From Marchantia polymorpha subsp. ruderalis (taxonomy: Eukaryota; Streptophyta; Marchantiopsida; Marchantiales; Marchantiaceae), in the NCBI GenBank assembly GCA_037833965.1, contig AP031356.1, positions 16,700,501 through 16,764,500 on the forward strand: a stretch of DNA of 64,000 bases, in the 5' to 3' direction. Position 1 is the first letter of the stretch. The number at the start of each line of letters is the position of its first letter. Under the pieces are notes generated by a model that saw only the letters and a list, made by a program, of their open reading frames with translations, ran no database searches and was not told the origin of the DNA. Shown here piece after piece: positions 10,216-23,200 of this stretch. The translations under genes and the position numbers were made by a program.

Positions 10216-13200
10216 TTCGGTACATGTTTGGTTTCACTCTACAAGGCTCGATGGGATCTTGCGTACTTGGCTCCACTTGCACTACTTCCAAGGCACATCC
10301 GCGTGACAGCAGTTTGGATTTTCTATTCATGTTGGACAGTCTGAAGGGTGGACCAGGAGCTGCATACAACGAGCTATATAATAGAGTCACCAGAGCAAGA
10401 AGCTGCATTTAGCAAAGGTCTCGATCGAGAGAAACGGCTCAAACTAATGAGGAATTTAAGATGTCAGACCCATCGAGAATACCGAGCAAGAGATCACATC
10501 CCACACAACTTGAATGACGGTTGCTTACACAGTACAGAGTGAAACTTCCCAATAGTGGCGTAAATTGTCGTTTAGGTTTTAAGTAAGTAAAGTATTGGGA
10601 AGTGTCACTCACAGGAGGTTGGGTAGCATTTAGCGGACCATATAAAATCATTCTTATTTTGAAATATCCTCGTTTATCATATACTCTAAATATTTATTGG
10701 ATTATTTGCCGTATAGTATCATTTTTCATAACTTGTCTTCGAATTCAAATATTGGATTGTTTTTAATAATTGTAACCTCAAGTAAAAAAATAGAGTTGAG
10801 ATTTCCAAGTTCAATCAAAGTTATAAATAATAAATTGTGAAAATAAATCTGTAGAGTGATTTGTGTCTTTTCTCTTCTATGAAATGATTGAAACAACAAA
10901 ATGAAAATAACGTAACACAATAAATAATACAAGTTTTTGTATGATGGGATTATGTGGGCAAGTAAATTTTAATAAATTGAGGTTACACAACCACATTGTC
11001 GCGTTTTAACTAAAGCTGGGTGTGATGGAGCGCAAACTTGTTGAGCGAGCGAGTGCAAGGAAGTCCTAGGGCAGCGAGGGGGAGTCAAGGCAGGGCACGT
11101 GGTGTGATTTCATACCTTGTTAGCGGCAAGCAAGAGTCGAAGCCAAAGGTTGGGAGTTCCGCTCACGTAAAAGCAATAAAGAATCAAATTCAAATATTTT
11201 CAAAAAATCACGGTTAAAACTATCATTATTAGATAATATCATATTACTATTGCTAATAATGACACAACCGTTATTATTGGATAGATCTACAAGTTAAAAG
11301 CTAATGGTTTTTGAGTTCTATGTCACTAATAAGAGTTGATACTATTCGGAGATTTAACATTGTACTCTATTGTCAAGAGACTTCGCGCATCCTTGATCTC
11401 AATTGATTGATTGAATTTATCTTGACCAAAAAGGAGTGACAAAATTTTGCTCCGTTCTTCTCATCTTCATCATTAATATATCCGGCATTACTCTAAATTA
11501 TTCAGGATCTATCAATTACTTCCTTCGCTGTTAATGTATTGACAAATGAAACATATACATTATCATTTGTATATTCTGTATTTTCTTTTGAGAAAATTTT
11601 GAAGAAGCTATTGTGATAAATATGTAATTCAAATCCACAATGTACAAACAGTGTGTGCATGTTCAATTCAAACAATTGTAAGTTCAACCATTGCTTGAAT
11701 TCTATTTATAATCAAAAAAATTTATATGTGCGATATATTGTTACTTCTTCATGTAAATAAGCTATGTATCTGATTGGTCATTTTTTAATAAATTTAACCC
11801 CTTAGATATTTCATTCAATATTATCTTTGAAGATATCATATAAAGCAATACAACTTGTTTGAAGAATTTTTGGTAGTTATACAACACAAAGAAAATATTT
11901 TATAATTGCTTGATTTTGTAAACATGAAATGATAATTAATATAATTTACGTTTACTTCTAGATATTATTACTTAATATCAGATAATGTTGACATCAAAAT
12001 AATTAGACTAATGAAATTTAGGCTTTTATTGAAAAATAAAAAATGAAAGGGTAAGAATATTATGCGTTTAACATCCTATTAACGTATATCTTAACCACAA
12101 TGTAACTATCGTAGTTAGCTAAGAAACATTAAACGTTAAACATTAAAACAAAATCCTTTTACATTTTTTTAAACCAAAATTTGTAACTAAATACTAAGCT
12201 CAGTGAAACCTCCGTATAGAATACAGCCTATGTGCTCCACAGTTTTTTCATTTTCTACCTTATAGAGTTGGTGTTTCTAGTATGGATCATATTTTCTACA
12301 TATCTTTAAACAAAACTTTAATACTAAAAGGTAGAAAAATGAGTTGCAACCCAAAAAATGACTTTATTACAAGATTTATTGAAAATAATGTTCCATGGAT
12401 TTTTGCGTCAAGAATGAATTATAAAGAGTCTAAACTGTAGAATTAAATTTCAAGAGTTCAAATTACTTGCTAAATGGGGATTTTGCTTTTGAAAAAAACA
12501 ATAACATGTGTAATCATATCTTTCGCTTGGTCAATTAATATGACAATTGGATCTTTACCAACATCAATCTTATACTTGTTAGTCACTAACTTTTTCATAT
12601 AATCTTTGTCATCAACATACTTAAACTCCTCAAGTAACTTTGCAACAAGATATGTTTCTAGAATGATTTCAACTGTTGTAGTTCAATGACAAAGTTGTAC
12701 CTTGGAACCCTTTTTTCTTATTGCAACAGATTCAATACAATCTTTTTGCATAGATATTTTGACCATTGCGTCATCTTGAGCAATTGGAAGTTAAAAATTG
12801 CAATTTTGTTGTATTATGTCTGCCTTCATCATATTCCAAGATTTGCTCAAGAATCTGATTGAGCCTAAAACTATCAATTTTTTGGCTAGGTACAAAGCAT
12901 GAACATGGTGTTCCATTGAATCTAAAAGCAAAAGAACTTCAAATATCCGCGACAATAAAATTAGACTTGCCATGATATTAACAATTAATGGCTACTAAAC
13001 CAATGTTAGGTTGGGAGTAAAATATTCAAGTTTGACATTTGACAAATCTTGACTCCAAATATCATGATCAGAATCCAAAGACGAGAGATTCTATAAGAGG
13101 TAGATGATTTCAAGTAGAACTACATGAATATTTTGTGGCCGTCTAATGCTGAATTAATAGTAAATAACAGAGCTGAATTTCTTATAGAGAGTTTTTTATT

Positions 13201-15919
13201 ACAATAATGTAAAGTTTTGCTTTCTAAACAAAATTTGTACCTTAAACAAAGGTGAACCTTGTATGGGCTCTAATTTATACAGAGGTTTCACTGTATTTTT
13301 TTACTCAAAATATATTTTAAAAATATTATGAACATAAATTACTGCCTCAATAAAAATATAAGATTTATTAGAAAATATGCCTATAATAATTAAATTAAAT
13401 ATTGATTTTGAATTTCATATTAAATTATCAATTTTTAGTAAATATTTTTTGTTCATTCATGGTTTAAATAAACACAGTATTTATTAATAATTATCAATAA
13501 ATATTATCATCAATTTTTTTGAACTTTTCATCTGATCACCTGATCAATATGTATACAATATCTACTCAACACAAGGTATTGGTTCGTTTATAAAATTTAC
13601 AACCATTTGTTTGTATAATATAATCACTTTCAATCATATATGAAAGTTTTCTTTTACAATTAGAGTATGAATCTCTATGACTAAGTTATGAGTTTGTTCA
13701 AATTATTGTTTTAATCTGAGTGTAGCCTATAGATCTCATTACAACGTAAATTTTTAATTCATTTGGTATTCATAACTCATCCAAATATAGTGCTTTGAAA
13801 TAGATTATGAAATAAATAATTAACATAAAGAGTTTTTGTATGTAAACATGATTGATAAGACATACCAATGTATCAATTGAAATCATTATGCATAAATAGT
13901 CATACAATAAAATAAATAAAAACTTAATATTTTAATTCTTACTAGATATGAACGTTATAAATTTCAACATGTGGATTCATATCGAGTGAGTGAAAATTAA
14001 AATGGAACATATATCAAGCTCTAAGTTTGCGTAATACTTTTTTGAACTTTTAGAAGTTTTTGACTTGCAAACATAATCATCAAATACTTAATTTTTTTAT
14101 ATTTTATCTAGATATCAGTGAAATAATCAAACTCATATTTGACATTATCTAATGTTAAATTTTAAGGCTTATTATTCTATTTATTTAATTATTCAACCGA
14201 GGTTTTTTTGTGCGAATTAGTCTTTTATGTATTACATTTTTTTTGAAAAGAAAATTTTGATTTTTTTCATCATTATTGATGTTATAAAGTACCATTCAGT
14301 TGTTTTAAATTTTTTTCGAATTTTTTTTGCTTATAGTTTTTAATCTTTATGTTCAAAAAATGAGAATCCCATTTTAGCAATCAAATAATTGATAATATTT
14401 TTAGATAGAATTTTTTAAATGCTTGAAAGGTATCTTTTTGGGGATCTGATTGAATGTATCATCTGAAGACGTATAGATTTTAACTTCTAATTTAGTGCTA
14501 ATCCTTCTTAAAATCTTGAAATCGCCCTGACTATGTTGGACGCATTCGAGGCAAATAACTTGAACAATCTTATCATTTTGTTATCTCTGAAGAAACCACA
14601 CTGTTGTCATAGGCATACCTAACGTATTCCACCGCTTCTAGGATTTGAGGCACAAGTTCGAAATGACTATAAAAATGATAACTAAGCCCCAAAATCTGGT
14701 CTCTTTAGCAATAAAAGCTTTCTTTAAGAAGTGAGAGATGGGAAGGAAAATAGCGCGATACTCGCGGGGCAAATGATCACTCGTGACAAATAAACATTAA
14801 TAAAGTGCAGTTTTTGATTAAACATTATCCAAGCGATTTATGTAATCGAAGACCGTGCACCCCTCGGTCACGGACTCCCGGATGGCGCTGGCCGATCCAA
14901 ACAGACAAACGACGACGACGACGAGGCGTCTGTTAGGCGTGACGACGCGGGACGTCGTTCTTCGGACGCATATCGGATGGCCATCGGGAGTTTTTGACTT
15001 TTGACTTCCCGATTTCAGGTTCAAGTGACATCACGTTCAGATATTATTGAAAGTATTTTTCAATAATAATAATACTAAATTTTCAATAAAATTCATAGTA
15101 ATGGGAAAAAATTTAAACTACTTATGACATATAAGATATTCAATCGAAGTGAAGAAACGTATAAATTATCATTGTAATAGATAGTGAATGAAATACAAGG
15201 TATGACGAGGCATAATTAAACAACATTAAAATTTTTATATATAAAAATTTAGTTATAAATTTAGTTTATTTTTAATCATATAATAGAAATTGAATTCTGA
15301 CCTCAAATGTGTAAGTGATGGTTTTTATATTATGCATTAGACATGTTTAGATTATGAAAGTTCAATCAGAATCGAAATGAAATGTTATTAGTTTACTACG
15401 TGTGAATTATACTACATATTTCGAGTTATTCATTTTCTTACGTAATCATGATATCACTATGATGCAAATTAATTTTTTTGAAGCAGATGTATATCATGTG
15501 ATGCTAAGAGTAAACACTTACATCTTAGTTGTACAGTATATAGCAATATTTCATCCGATGTTCAATTATGATAAATTTTCTACCAATTCTCTGGAAAATA
15601 TAATTAAATACAATTTATCTTGATATATAGTTTAATAATAATGTTTAATTTTTTTTATATTATATCTTTGGAAAATAGTTAAAACATCGATTTATTAACA
15701 TTCCATAATTACAAGATCCGTATCTCATACAAGTTTCAATGAAATTCAATCATATACATTTGAAGAATATTGATCTTGATTATCTTACACCAACGATGAC
15801 AGTTGGAGATTCAGAGTGTTGTTTTGGGAATTTATGGCGCAAAGATGAGATGAAGCAAACTTGGTATGAGGTCAGTTGAAGATGTCACACTAAAAATGGA
15901 TTTTTCTTACTCTTTGAAT
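10216..15919. other. Long AT-rich spacer
   Basis: Mostly low-GC sequence without coding potential. Short open frames are few and unrecognised. Two GC-richer patches stand out: about 10985-11165 and 14818-15024. The second contains CGACGACGACGACG-like runs. Neither resembles a known gene. Confidence 0.5.
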
Positions 15920-15927
15920 CAATTACA

Positions 15928-16293
15928 GGGAGTAAATTATTTGATGGGACCCAGGGAAACTCAAAACACTTTATGGACATAAACAGGTTTCATTTTACCC
16001 TATCGACCCCATGGCCAGCCCCACCGTAAGTGATACTCTAGTACTATCTTGGGTGATTTCGAGTAGAAAGATAAAGTCACGGTTCAGATTCATGGTGCCC
16101 GTAGTTTTCTTAGATATGGCTGCGAAGGAGTCGCCAAAATACTCTGGCCCGACAGTGACGGACACTCCCCACTCTATAGAGCAATTCAATAGGTTATAAG
16201 AACATGGCTGAGGATGGGACCCACCGTCAACTATTGAAAATGAAACCTGTTGGGTCCCATTAAGTTTCCAGGGTTCTATCAAGTATTTTCTTC
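15928..16293. mobile_element. Inverted-repeat MITE, copy 2
   Basis: A 366 bp uninterrupted relative of the element at 8186-9014. Shared internal landmarks include ACTTTATGGAC, TCATGGTGCCCG, GCGAAGGAGTCGCCAAA, CACTCTATAGAGCAA and AAGAACATGGCTGA. The ends (GGGAGTAAATTATTTGATGG and its imperfect complement) are flanked by a perfect direct repeat CAATTACA at 15920-15927 and 16294-16301. No coding capacity. With copy 1 this defines a small dispersed family. Confidence 0.85.
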
Positions 16294-16301
16294 CAATTAC
16301 A

Positions 16302-17599
16302 CGTGTCTAAAGAGTTATTATAATTTGGATTTGTCCATATCATAATTCTAAATCGTTGTCAATAAAAATTCGAAAATTACTTGGAATATAAACTATGATT
16401 AAAATTTTCTCGTATTTATTACCAACTAACAGCATGAATTCTATTCTTGTCGAAAAAATATGATGAATCAGTTGTATATGAAAGTGTGGAGGCCATTCTT
16501 CATTCTTAAGTTCTTGTGCACTGGATTAAATCAAGACACAAAAACGAAAAGCTTCATGTGAACTTCAAGAGATTGCGCGTTAAGCTGGCGAATATGCGAC
16601 GGTGATGTTGAAATTATTTCGCCCATTCATTCGAGTAACTTCAGTCGGTAGACCTCAAACGTTTGAAGAGTACACTGTAAAAAGCAACGTTGAGGACTCA
16701 TCGAGCCCTACAATATTGCAACCAAAACGGGCAAGCCCCATCATCAGAACAGTGGAAATATGTCCTAAAGCATTTCAGGAGTCATTATTAAGCGTTTCAT
16801 CGGTTTCGGATTGAAGTGTAACCCTCGGGGTTATCGGCACAGAGCACTGTACAGGATTGGCTCATGAATGAATTCCACGTGTATGGAGGCTGGCTCACAC
16901 TAGGTTCAGAAAGTCAGTCACGGGTTCACCTTAATTAATATCATCATCAATGCAGGGTCTCATGGGCATGAGATTCCCCGATTCCGAACTTCCTCACTAC
17001 TCATTTTCTATCCCGCTGGGCTCTACAGATTTGTCTCCCACGAAGAAGAAAAGCTCCTGGATACCTCCCGTGGGTATCTGAGGGTCCCAGCGTGAAACCA
17101 TTATACACAAAAAAACAGGAGTCCTCGCTATCCACACGCATTCACAGACTATGTTGGGCCGCTTGCATGGGTACAGCCTTTTCAGCTCGTCAGCCGCTTG
17201 AAGTCCAAATTTTAATTCCCTAGTCAGTAGGGGACATAGACACAGAAACAAAATCCATCACTCGCTCGTTCATCATCAGTTCGATATAATCCATTTGTAG
17301 GTGATATAATTCACAAACGAATGAAGGAAGGCCCTATGAATTTGGAGATATTGCGGCTTTTTAGATAATATGGCAAAGGTATAAATTGCGTGGAGCCTTA
17401 TTGACTCTTTGTCATTCTATGATAGTTGGAGTTGATTTTTTCAATTTCAACGCAGTTCCATGTAGGAATGATAGAGTGCCTCAGACCTTGAAGCCTAAAT
17501 TTTCCGACCCTTTTTTTCTTTTTGGCACAGCGTTCGCATAAATAATTTCGGCATAAATATTTTTTTTAATGTGCTCGATATTTGATCGCCAATTTGTGG
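16302..17599. other. Spacer, no supported gene
   Basis: Balanced composition. Open frames at 16602-16814 (+) and 16997-17251 (-) have no recognised domain. Nothing here is supported as a gene. Confidence 0.4.
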
Positions 17600-20267
17600 C
17601 AAAAGCTTTATCGCTCAAGTACAGTAAGTCATGTCCACGTAGTACAGTGTACCCTCCGAATAGAGGAGGAGGGGTCAGCTTATGGCAACCGGGTACAGTA
17701 TCAACCAGGCAAAGTAAAAATCACGCGCAGTGAAGTTCACGTTCACCTCGTCAGAGTGAGTACTCGGGGCTAAGCGAGCCTCGACAATGTTGTTGAGCAG
17801 CGACGACTCCCGCAAGACTCGCGCGTCGAATTGTGCATCGGGCAATGGCCCGTGCAGGAACAGGGACGATTCAGGACATCTCATGCTGCGAACATCGCTC
17901 AGAAGAGTGCCCGTGTAAGATTCACGAGGAGACAGATTCACACGTCGGCAGGAATTCCAGTCGGACAGCATATGTCGGGCATGTGCGAATCTCGAATCGC
18001 GAATCGAAGGTTCAATCGCATCAATGTGCTTCGCGTTCACCAGGGCGGGCATTCGGGCACCTGAATGGTTCACGCCGTTCGGCATCGTAACAACGTCGGA
18101 TTTACGCCGCGCACGAGCCGTGTCCCCAAGCCCAGCCCGGCCATCCTCCGGCATCGAGAACCTTACATGGTTAAACTGCACAGCACATCGGTTCATCCCG
18201 CTCGCAGTCGTAGTCGTAGTCGCACGCTAACTCACATCATCCATCCTCCAAGACGTGATCCTGAAGCGGATTCCAAGTTTGGAGCGGGGATCCCGGCCGT
18301 CCCGGGGATCGCGCTGGGGCCGTACACATGGGAGCGCCTCGAGAGCGCCTCGCCGCGGAAGGCGACTGCGTCAGTCGCCCTGAGAACGTGGCGCGGTTGT
18401 CGGATCCTGAGGGGCGAGCAGGGTACAAGAACATACCGAGGGAATGGGGGCCCGAAAGCTCTCGAGCCCTGAATCCGCAACGTGAAGCTCGACACCAGAA
18501 CCGGGCAGCACCGGCGGTCAAGGGTCAGTCGCCGTAGATATAGTTCTTACGCCGAACGCAGCTACAGGGCACAAGAACGGTCCAACATTCTCCGGAGTGA
18601 GTGAGAGAGAGTGAAGTCCTGTGCATCCTCCGGGTCGAAGCCGAGCCTTGTCGTATCGGGGCCAGCAGCCGGCATCGCAGTGGCGCCGGCGAACGAGGTC
18701 GAGGTCGAGGTCGAGCGAGATCTCGAGATCTCGAGCTTTATATTCTGTCTCGTCCTCCGTCGTCGTACCCACTCACTCACTGCTGCCCCTCGCAGCAGCA
18801 GCAGCCCTCGCGACTGCGACCCGCGCTCGCTCGCCCGCCCCATCGCCATTACTGCTGCAGCCGCGCGCGCCAGAACTGCACAATCGGCCAAGACTTCGTC
18901 GAGAGAAGGTGACGACGAGGTGAGAGGTGGACGGACTCGCAGACGACGACGACAACAACCGCGACCACAATCATCATCATCATCCTCCTCCTCCTCCTCA
19001 TACTTATTACCATCACTTTACTAATCAGCTCGAGGAAGACGACGAGGACGAGGACTTGGACGTGGTGCATGTGCTGCCGTTGTTGTGTGGTCTGGCGTTC
19101 GTGGCCAGCGTGGTGGGGGTCGCAGTAGGGAGAGCGAGATCGAGCGCTTTTCCGGTTGAGATTCGGCTGTCTCGTTTGTCGTCGTCCCAGCGATCGGTAA
19201 CACGGTCGCAGAGGAAGTGGGGGGAGCTCAGGAGCTTAGCTAGAGGGGGTCCCGTATCGAGGGCAGGCAGGCAGGCCAGCGAGAGTGACGTACTGGAGAT
19301 TTGCACTCGTTCATAAATAAGCTCAGAGCTCTGAGCCGTGGACCAGGTCACGGCTCGGATCGGCTCCATCTCGAGATCTGGCAGGAGAGGGAGTAATTGT
19401 AAAAAAGTGGGGGAAATGATGATGGTGAGGAGGTAGGCGTGGCTCGGGGTGACGAGGGGAGAGGATCTATTGTCGACTACGAGCGCCAATGTCATTGCGG
19501 TTCTGAACGGCTGAGCGGCTGAGGGTCGGGCGGTAAAGCGGCCTTCGCTTGTTTGATCGCGCGCTCGCGCGCTCGCTCGCTCGTCGCGTTGCCTACTTTG
19601 CATCTGCTTGGCGTGGCTACCATGGGAATCGACCACGGCATTCAAAATGTCGTTACGGTATAAGGAGAGGGGCAGGAGGAGGAGGAGGAGGGGGAGGAGG
19701 AGGGTGGGAGGCGTTTTAGCGTAGATTACAGCAATCCGCGTCGTCAGCAGTTCTTCTACTAGCTCAGGTCGGTGTCCAGTCCCTCACCTCATGTGTGCTC
19801 GCCGCCCCGTTTGACTGTCCTGTCTCGGCAGCGGCCACTCGTCGGTTGACTCGCCCTCGCCTTCACCTTCACCTTCTGGTCGCCCATGTGTGGATTCGAT
19901 AATTATTACTCGTTCCGAGATGTCGTGTCCAGCCACGGTTCGGGCTCGTGTTCCCAATGCAATGCTCCACAATCGCCCCGTCACAGGCCCGAGGCGGAGG
20001 TGTGCATGAATCCTGCGCCCTGACTTGCTATCTCTTACCGACCGACTCGTCGACTCGCGTTCGATGTCCCGCGGATCAATGCAGTGCTCGTGAAATCGTA
20101 GACCGAATCGCCGACCTGGCGGGCCTCAGAGATGCAAAATATTGGGGTCGTTCGAAGCGTAGGCCTGTCTGTCTCCACTGCTCGTCTGCGGCGGAGGGAC
20201 TCGAGAAGATTTGCCACTCTTGCTAGAAGAGGACAGTGATCGGCGGGTCCCTTGCTGGAGCACGACC
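17600..20267 (+). promoter_or_regulatory. GC-rich leader and promoter region of the MEB-like gene
   Basis: A ~2.6 kb GC-rich, CpG-rich block leads into the MEB-like start codon at 20268. It contains many overlapping open frames on both strands, as expected for stop-poor GC-rich DNA. It also holds an 18-base palindrome of alternating GAGATCTC at 18716-18733, followed by TTTATATT, TCA/TCC triplet runs at about 18971-19000, and a purine-only G/A tract at 19664-19713. It probably holds the transcription start and a long 5' untranslated region. The exact start cannot be fixed from sequence. Confidence 0.45.
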
Positions 20268-23200
20268 ATGTCTCGGACGACTTCCAACGACACATCGTCG
20301 CCTGGTTGGGCGCGCTATAGTTTCAGCCATAATGATTCCAGCGCACCGTCGTCGCCTTCGGTGTCCGATAGGGGCAAAGCTGTAGATGAGCAGAGCTCGT
20401 CTGATCCGACACTCACGGTGCTGGGGAAGCTGGAGAGGAAGTCGGGGAGCTCGAGGGTGCAGCAGAATCCTTCCTCGCCGAAGGGCAAGAGGATGAAGAG
20501 TGCCTTCTTGGATGAGGAAGCAGGTAGGCCTTAGGTCATCTGGCTGCCAGCTACATTCTTGTGTTTGGGAAGCTCGTCGGGTCGACGAGCCCCGCCCACA
20601 TTTCCTCTCTGTCACCTTCTCCACCGTTTCCATGCACATGCCGCCCGACTGTGATCGTTCAGATTCTCGCACATCGCATTGCCTGTGTGGGGTGCACGTC
20701 GCATTAGAGTGCTGCAGAGCTCGATTGCTTTGTAAGAATATGTAGACTTGTCATTCCTTCTTGAGACAGGTGATGAGCTCTGAACATGCAGGTGTTCAGC
20801 GATGTCGACACTGCGATTGGATATATCCAACCCCAAACCCGAGTGCACGAACCCGGCGCGACCATAAGAAGAAATGTGGGAAAATTCAGACTGTCCAGCA
20901 GTGGTTGCAAGTGATCGATCCCGGTGATCAGGACCTCCAGGGTCCAATAGAAGAAGGTGCGTCGAATGCCCTGCTAGATGGCCCAGCAGCGCCACCAGAA
21001 TGTTCCATGACTGACTACTAGGTGGTAATTAGGATCCTTCTCAGCTTTACGAGTTGACATGGAGTCCCGCTCGTGCACTCACACACCCGCCGTGAGATGC
21101 ACCTTGCAAGTGGGCGAGGGTGGGCCATCTGCGACCGCCACTAAGTCTTCACGTGAAAGTCAACCGGAACTTGTCTTCAGTCTGGTGTGTAGGTCCCGAG
21201 GCTTCTCTAGGCTGAAATCGTGCATTTGTTTATTCCTTCCGTCGACTTATGATGGGCCTCATTTTCCTGTGCAGGGCCACGGCCTGTAGTCCGCAACGTA
21301 GCCATGGAGATCGATAAGGCTCCAATTACTTCTGACCAGGAGCTCGAAGATAGAGAGGCTTTAGATTTCGCCAATGTAGCTGTGGCGGAAGGTACAGACG
21401 ATCGTGAGAATGATGGGGAGGCCACGGAAACTAAGCCCAATGGAGAACATGTTTCCAAATCTTACGCGGAATCTGGGGAAGGCAATTCCCGAGGAATCGA
21501 GAGACCGTACAACCCACTTGTTGTAGATGGATCCGATGAAGTTGCAGATAATGATGCCGAGGGACAGGAAACACAAGTCGATCATGACAACGGAATATCA
21601 GGAAACGGCGATTTTGATCAAGTCGAGACTGACGAACTAGGAAACACGGAGGATATGCAAGAGCCGGGAGACGCCAGGGAGTCCTATGTCAAGTCAGATC
21701 GTCCTGAGGGCCCAGAGCACCAAATGTCAGCTGGAGGTGCCGACGATAACGAAGCCCTCAGGAGAGGCGAGCTTCAAGATGAAGCTGAGGGTACGGTAGA
21801 TCCGAGCATCGAGTTTCCAGGTCTCCAAAGCGAAGCAAACCGTGTCGATGAAGACGATATTGGAGATGGTGGCCAGGAGGATAGCTTCTCTGACAAACCA
21901 GTAGAAACTATGACGCTCGAGAAATCCGGAGGAACGGAAGACGGTGAAAGAGATGAGAGGAACGGGGGATCTAAAGAGGAACTAGATATGGAAAACTCAT
22001 TGCCTGCTGTTGACCAAGACGGAGCAGACCATTCGATAGGCGGTGTTGGTATAGAGAACGGAAACACCGATGGCGAGGAGAAAGTTTTCTCCAGAAGTGA
22101 CCGTGAGATTAGCTCACTTAACATCGAGGATGTTGATGATTCGTTTAGTCCAATTGCGACCAGAGACCATAGTAATGCAGAGCTCGCAGATTCAAGTAGT
22201 TCGAAACCAGACAATTTGATGGGCAGCACCGATCTCTCCAAATTTGTGAAGCCTGAAATCACGGTTCCTGGTTCTGATGAAGACACAGGGAGCCGTGTCC
22301 TCGTCGGCACTCCAAGAAGTATACTGGGCGATAACAAGTCGGAATCTTCTTCATCCTCATCAAGCAGTTCGTCAGCGGGTGATGACAGTGATATTGATAG
22401 AGGAACACCAGGAAGGACATCCCAGGTCGAGCGAACTCCAGTTTCTGGTTTCCGACAGCCCGTTTTTTCTGTGGAGCTGGAAATTCCAGATGCGGGAGAC
22501 TCAAGACATAGCTCCGTTGGCGAATCTGCCTCGGCTTCACCATGGAGATCTCGCAATGCTGTACAAGATGAATTGATGGAAGGCATGACGGACGATCCAG
22601 CTCCTCCGCCAAGGATTCGGACTAGGGTGGAAATCCGTGTGCCCGAAACACCCGAAGACATTCACACGGCCATCACACCCACCTTTACTGCGACAACGAC
22701 AATGAACGGAGAGACCACGCCCGAGGGAACACCCGGAACGAGCTCTGGTCCCGTGCATCAAGTGGCTGTTGTCGGCAGTTCAATAAAAGAGAAGGATTTT
22801 AAAGCCAGGCAGATGTACTGGGCCGAGATTACGAGCAGTGACGTACTGGACGGTCATAAGCCAATAACTAGCAGATCGTCGTTCGAAGACAAGAGGCCAC
22901 TTCAATTGAAACACAGACTGAAGCCTGTGGATGATACGCAGAGTCAGAGTTCCATTGACACCATCACAGACAACAGTAGAGAGGTCAGCAAGGATGATGA
23001 TGTTGAAGTCGCAGACTCCGAAGCAAGCACATCAAGTCCGCATGCCGGGGCTGTTGCAAGCTCCCCGGATTCGCATCCCGTGTCTGTGGAAAGCTCTTCG
23101 AGTTCGCCTCCCGTGGATGCTGTTAGCTCTCCAAAATCGCATCCCGTGGCTGTGGAAAGCTCTTCGAGTTCGCCTCCCATGGATGCTGTAAGCTCTCCAA

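Noticed and set aside
19025-19645. 206-codon minus-strand frame in the GC-rich leader
   Set aside because: Low-stop GC-rich DNA with overlapping frames on both strands, ending in a poly-Ser tract made by triplet repeats; no recognised similarity.
21774-22661. 295-codon minus-strand frame
   Set aside because: Shadow of the acidic coding exon on the opposite strand; Ser-rich antisense with no domain.
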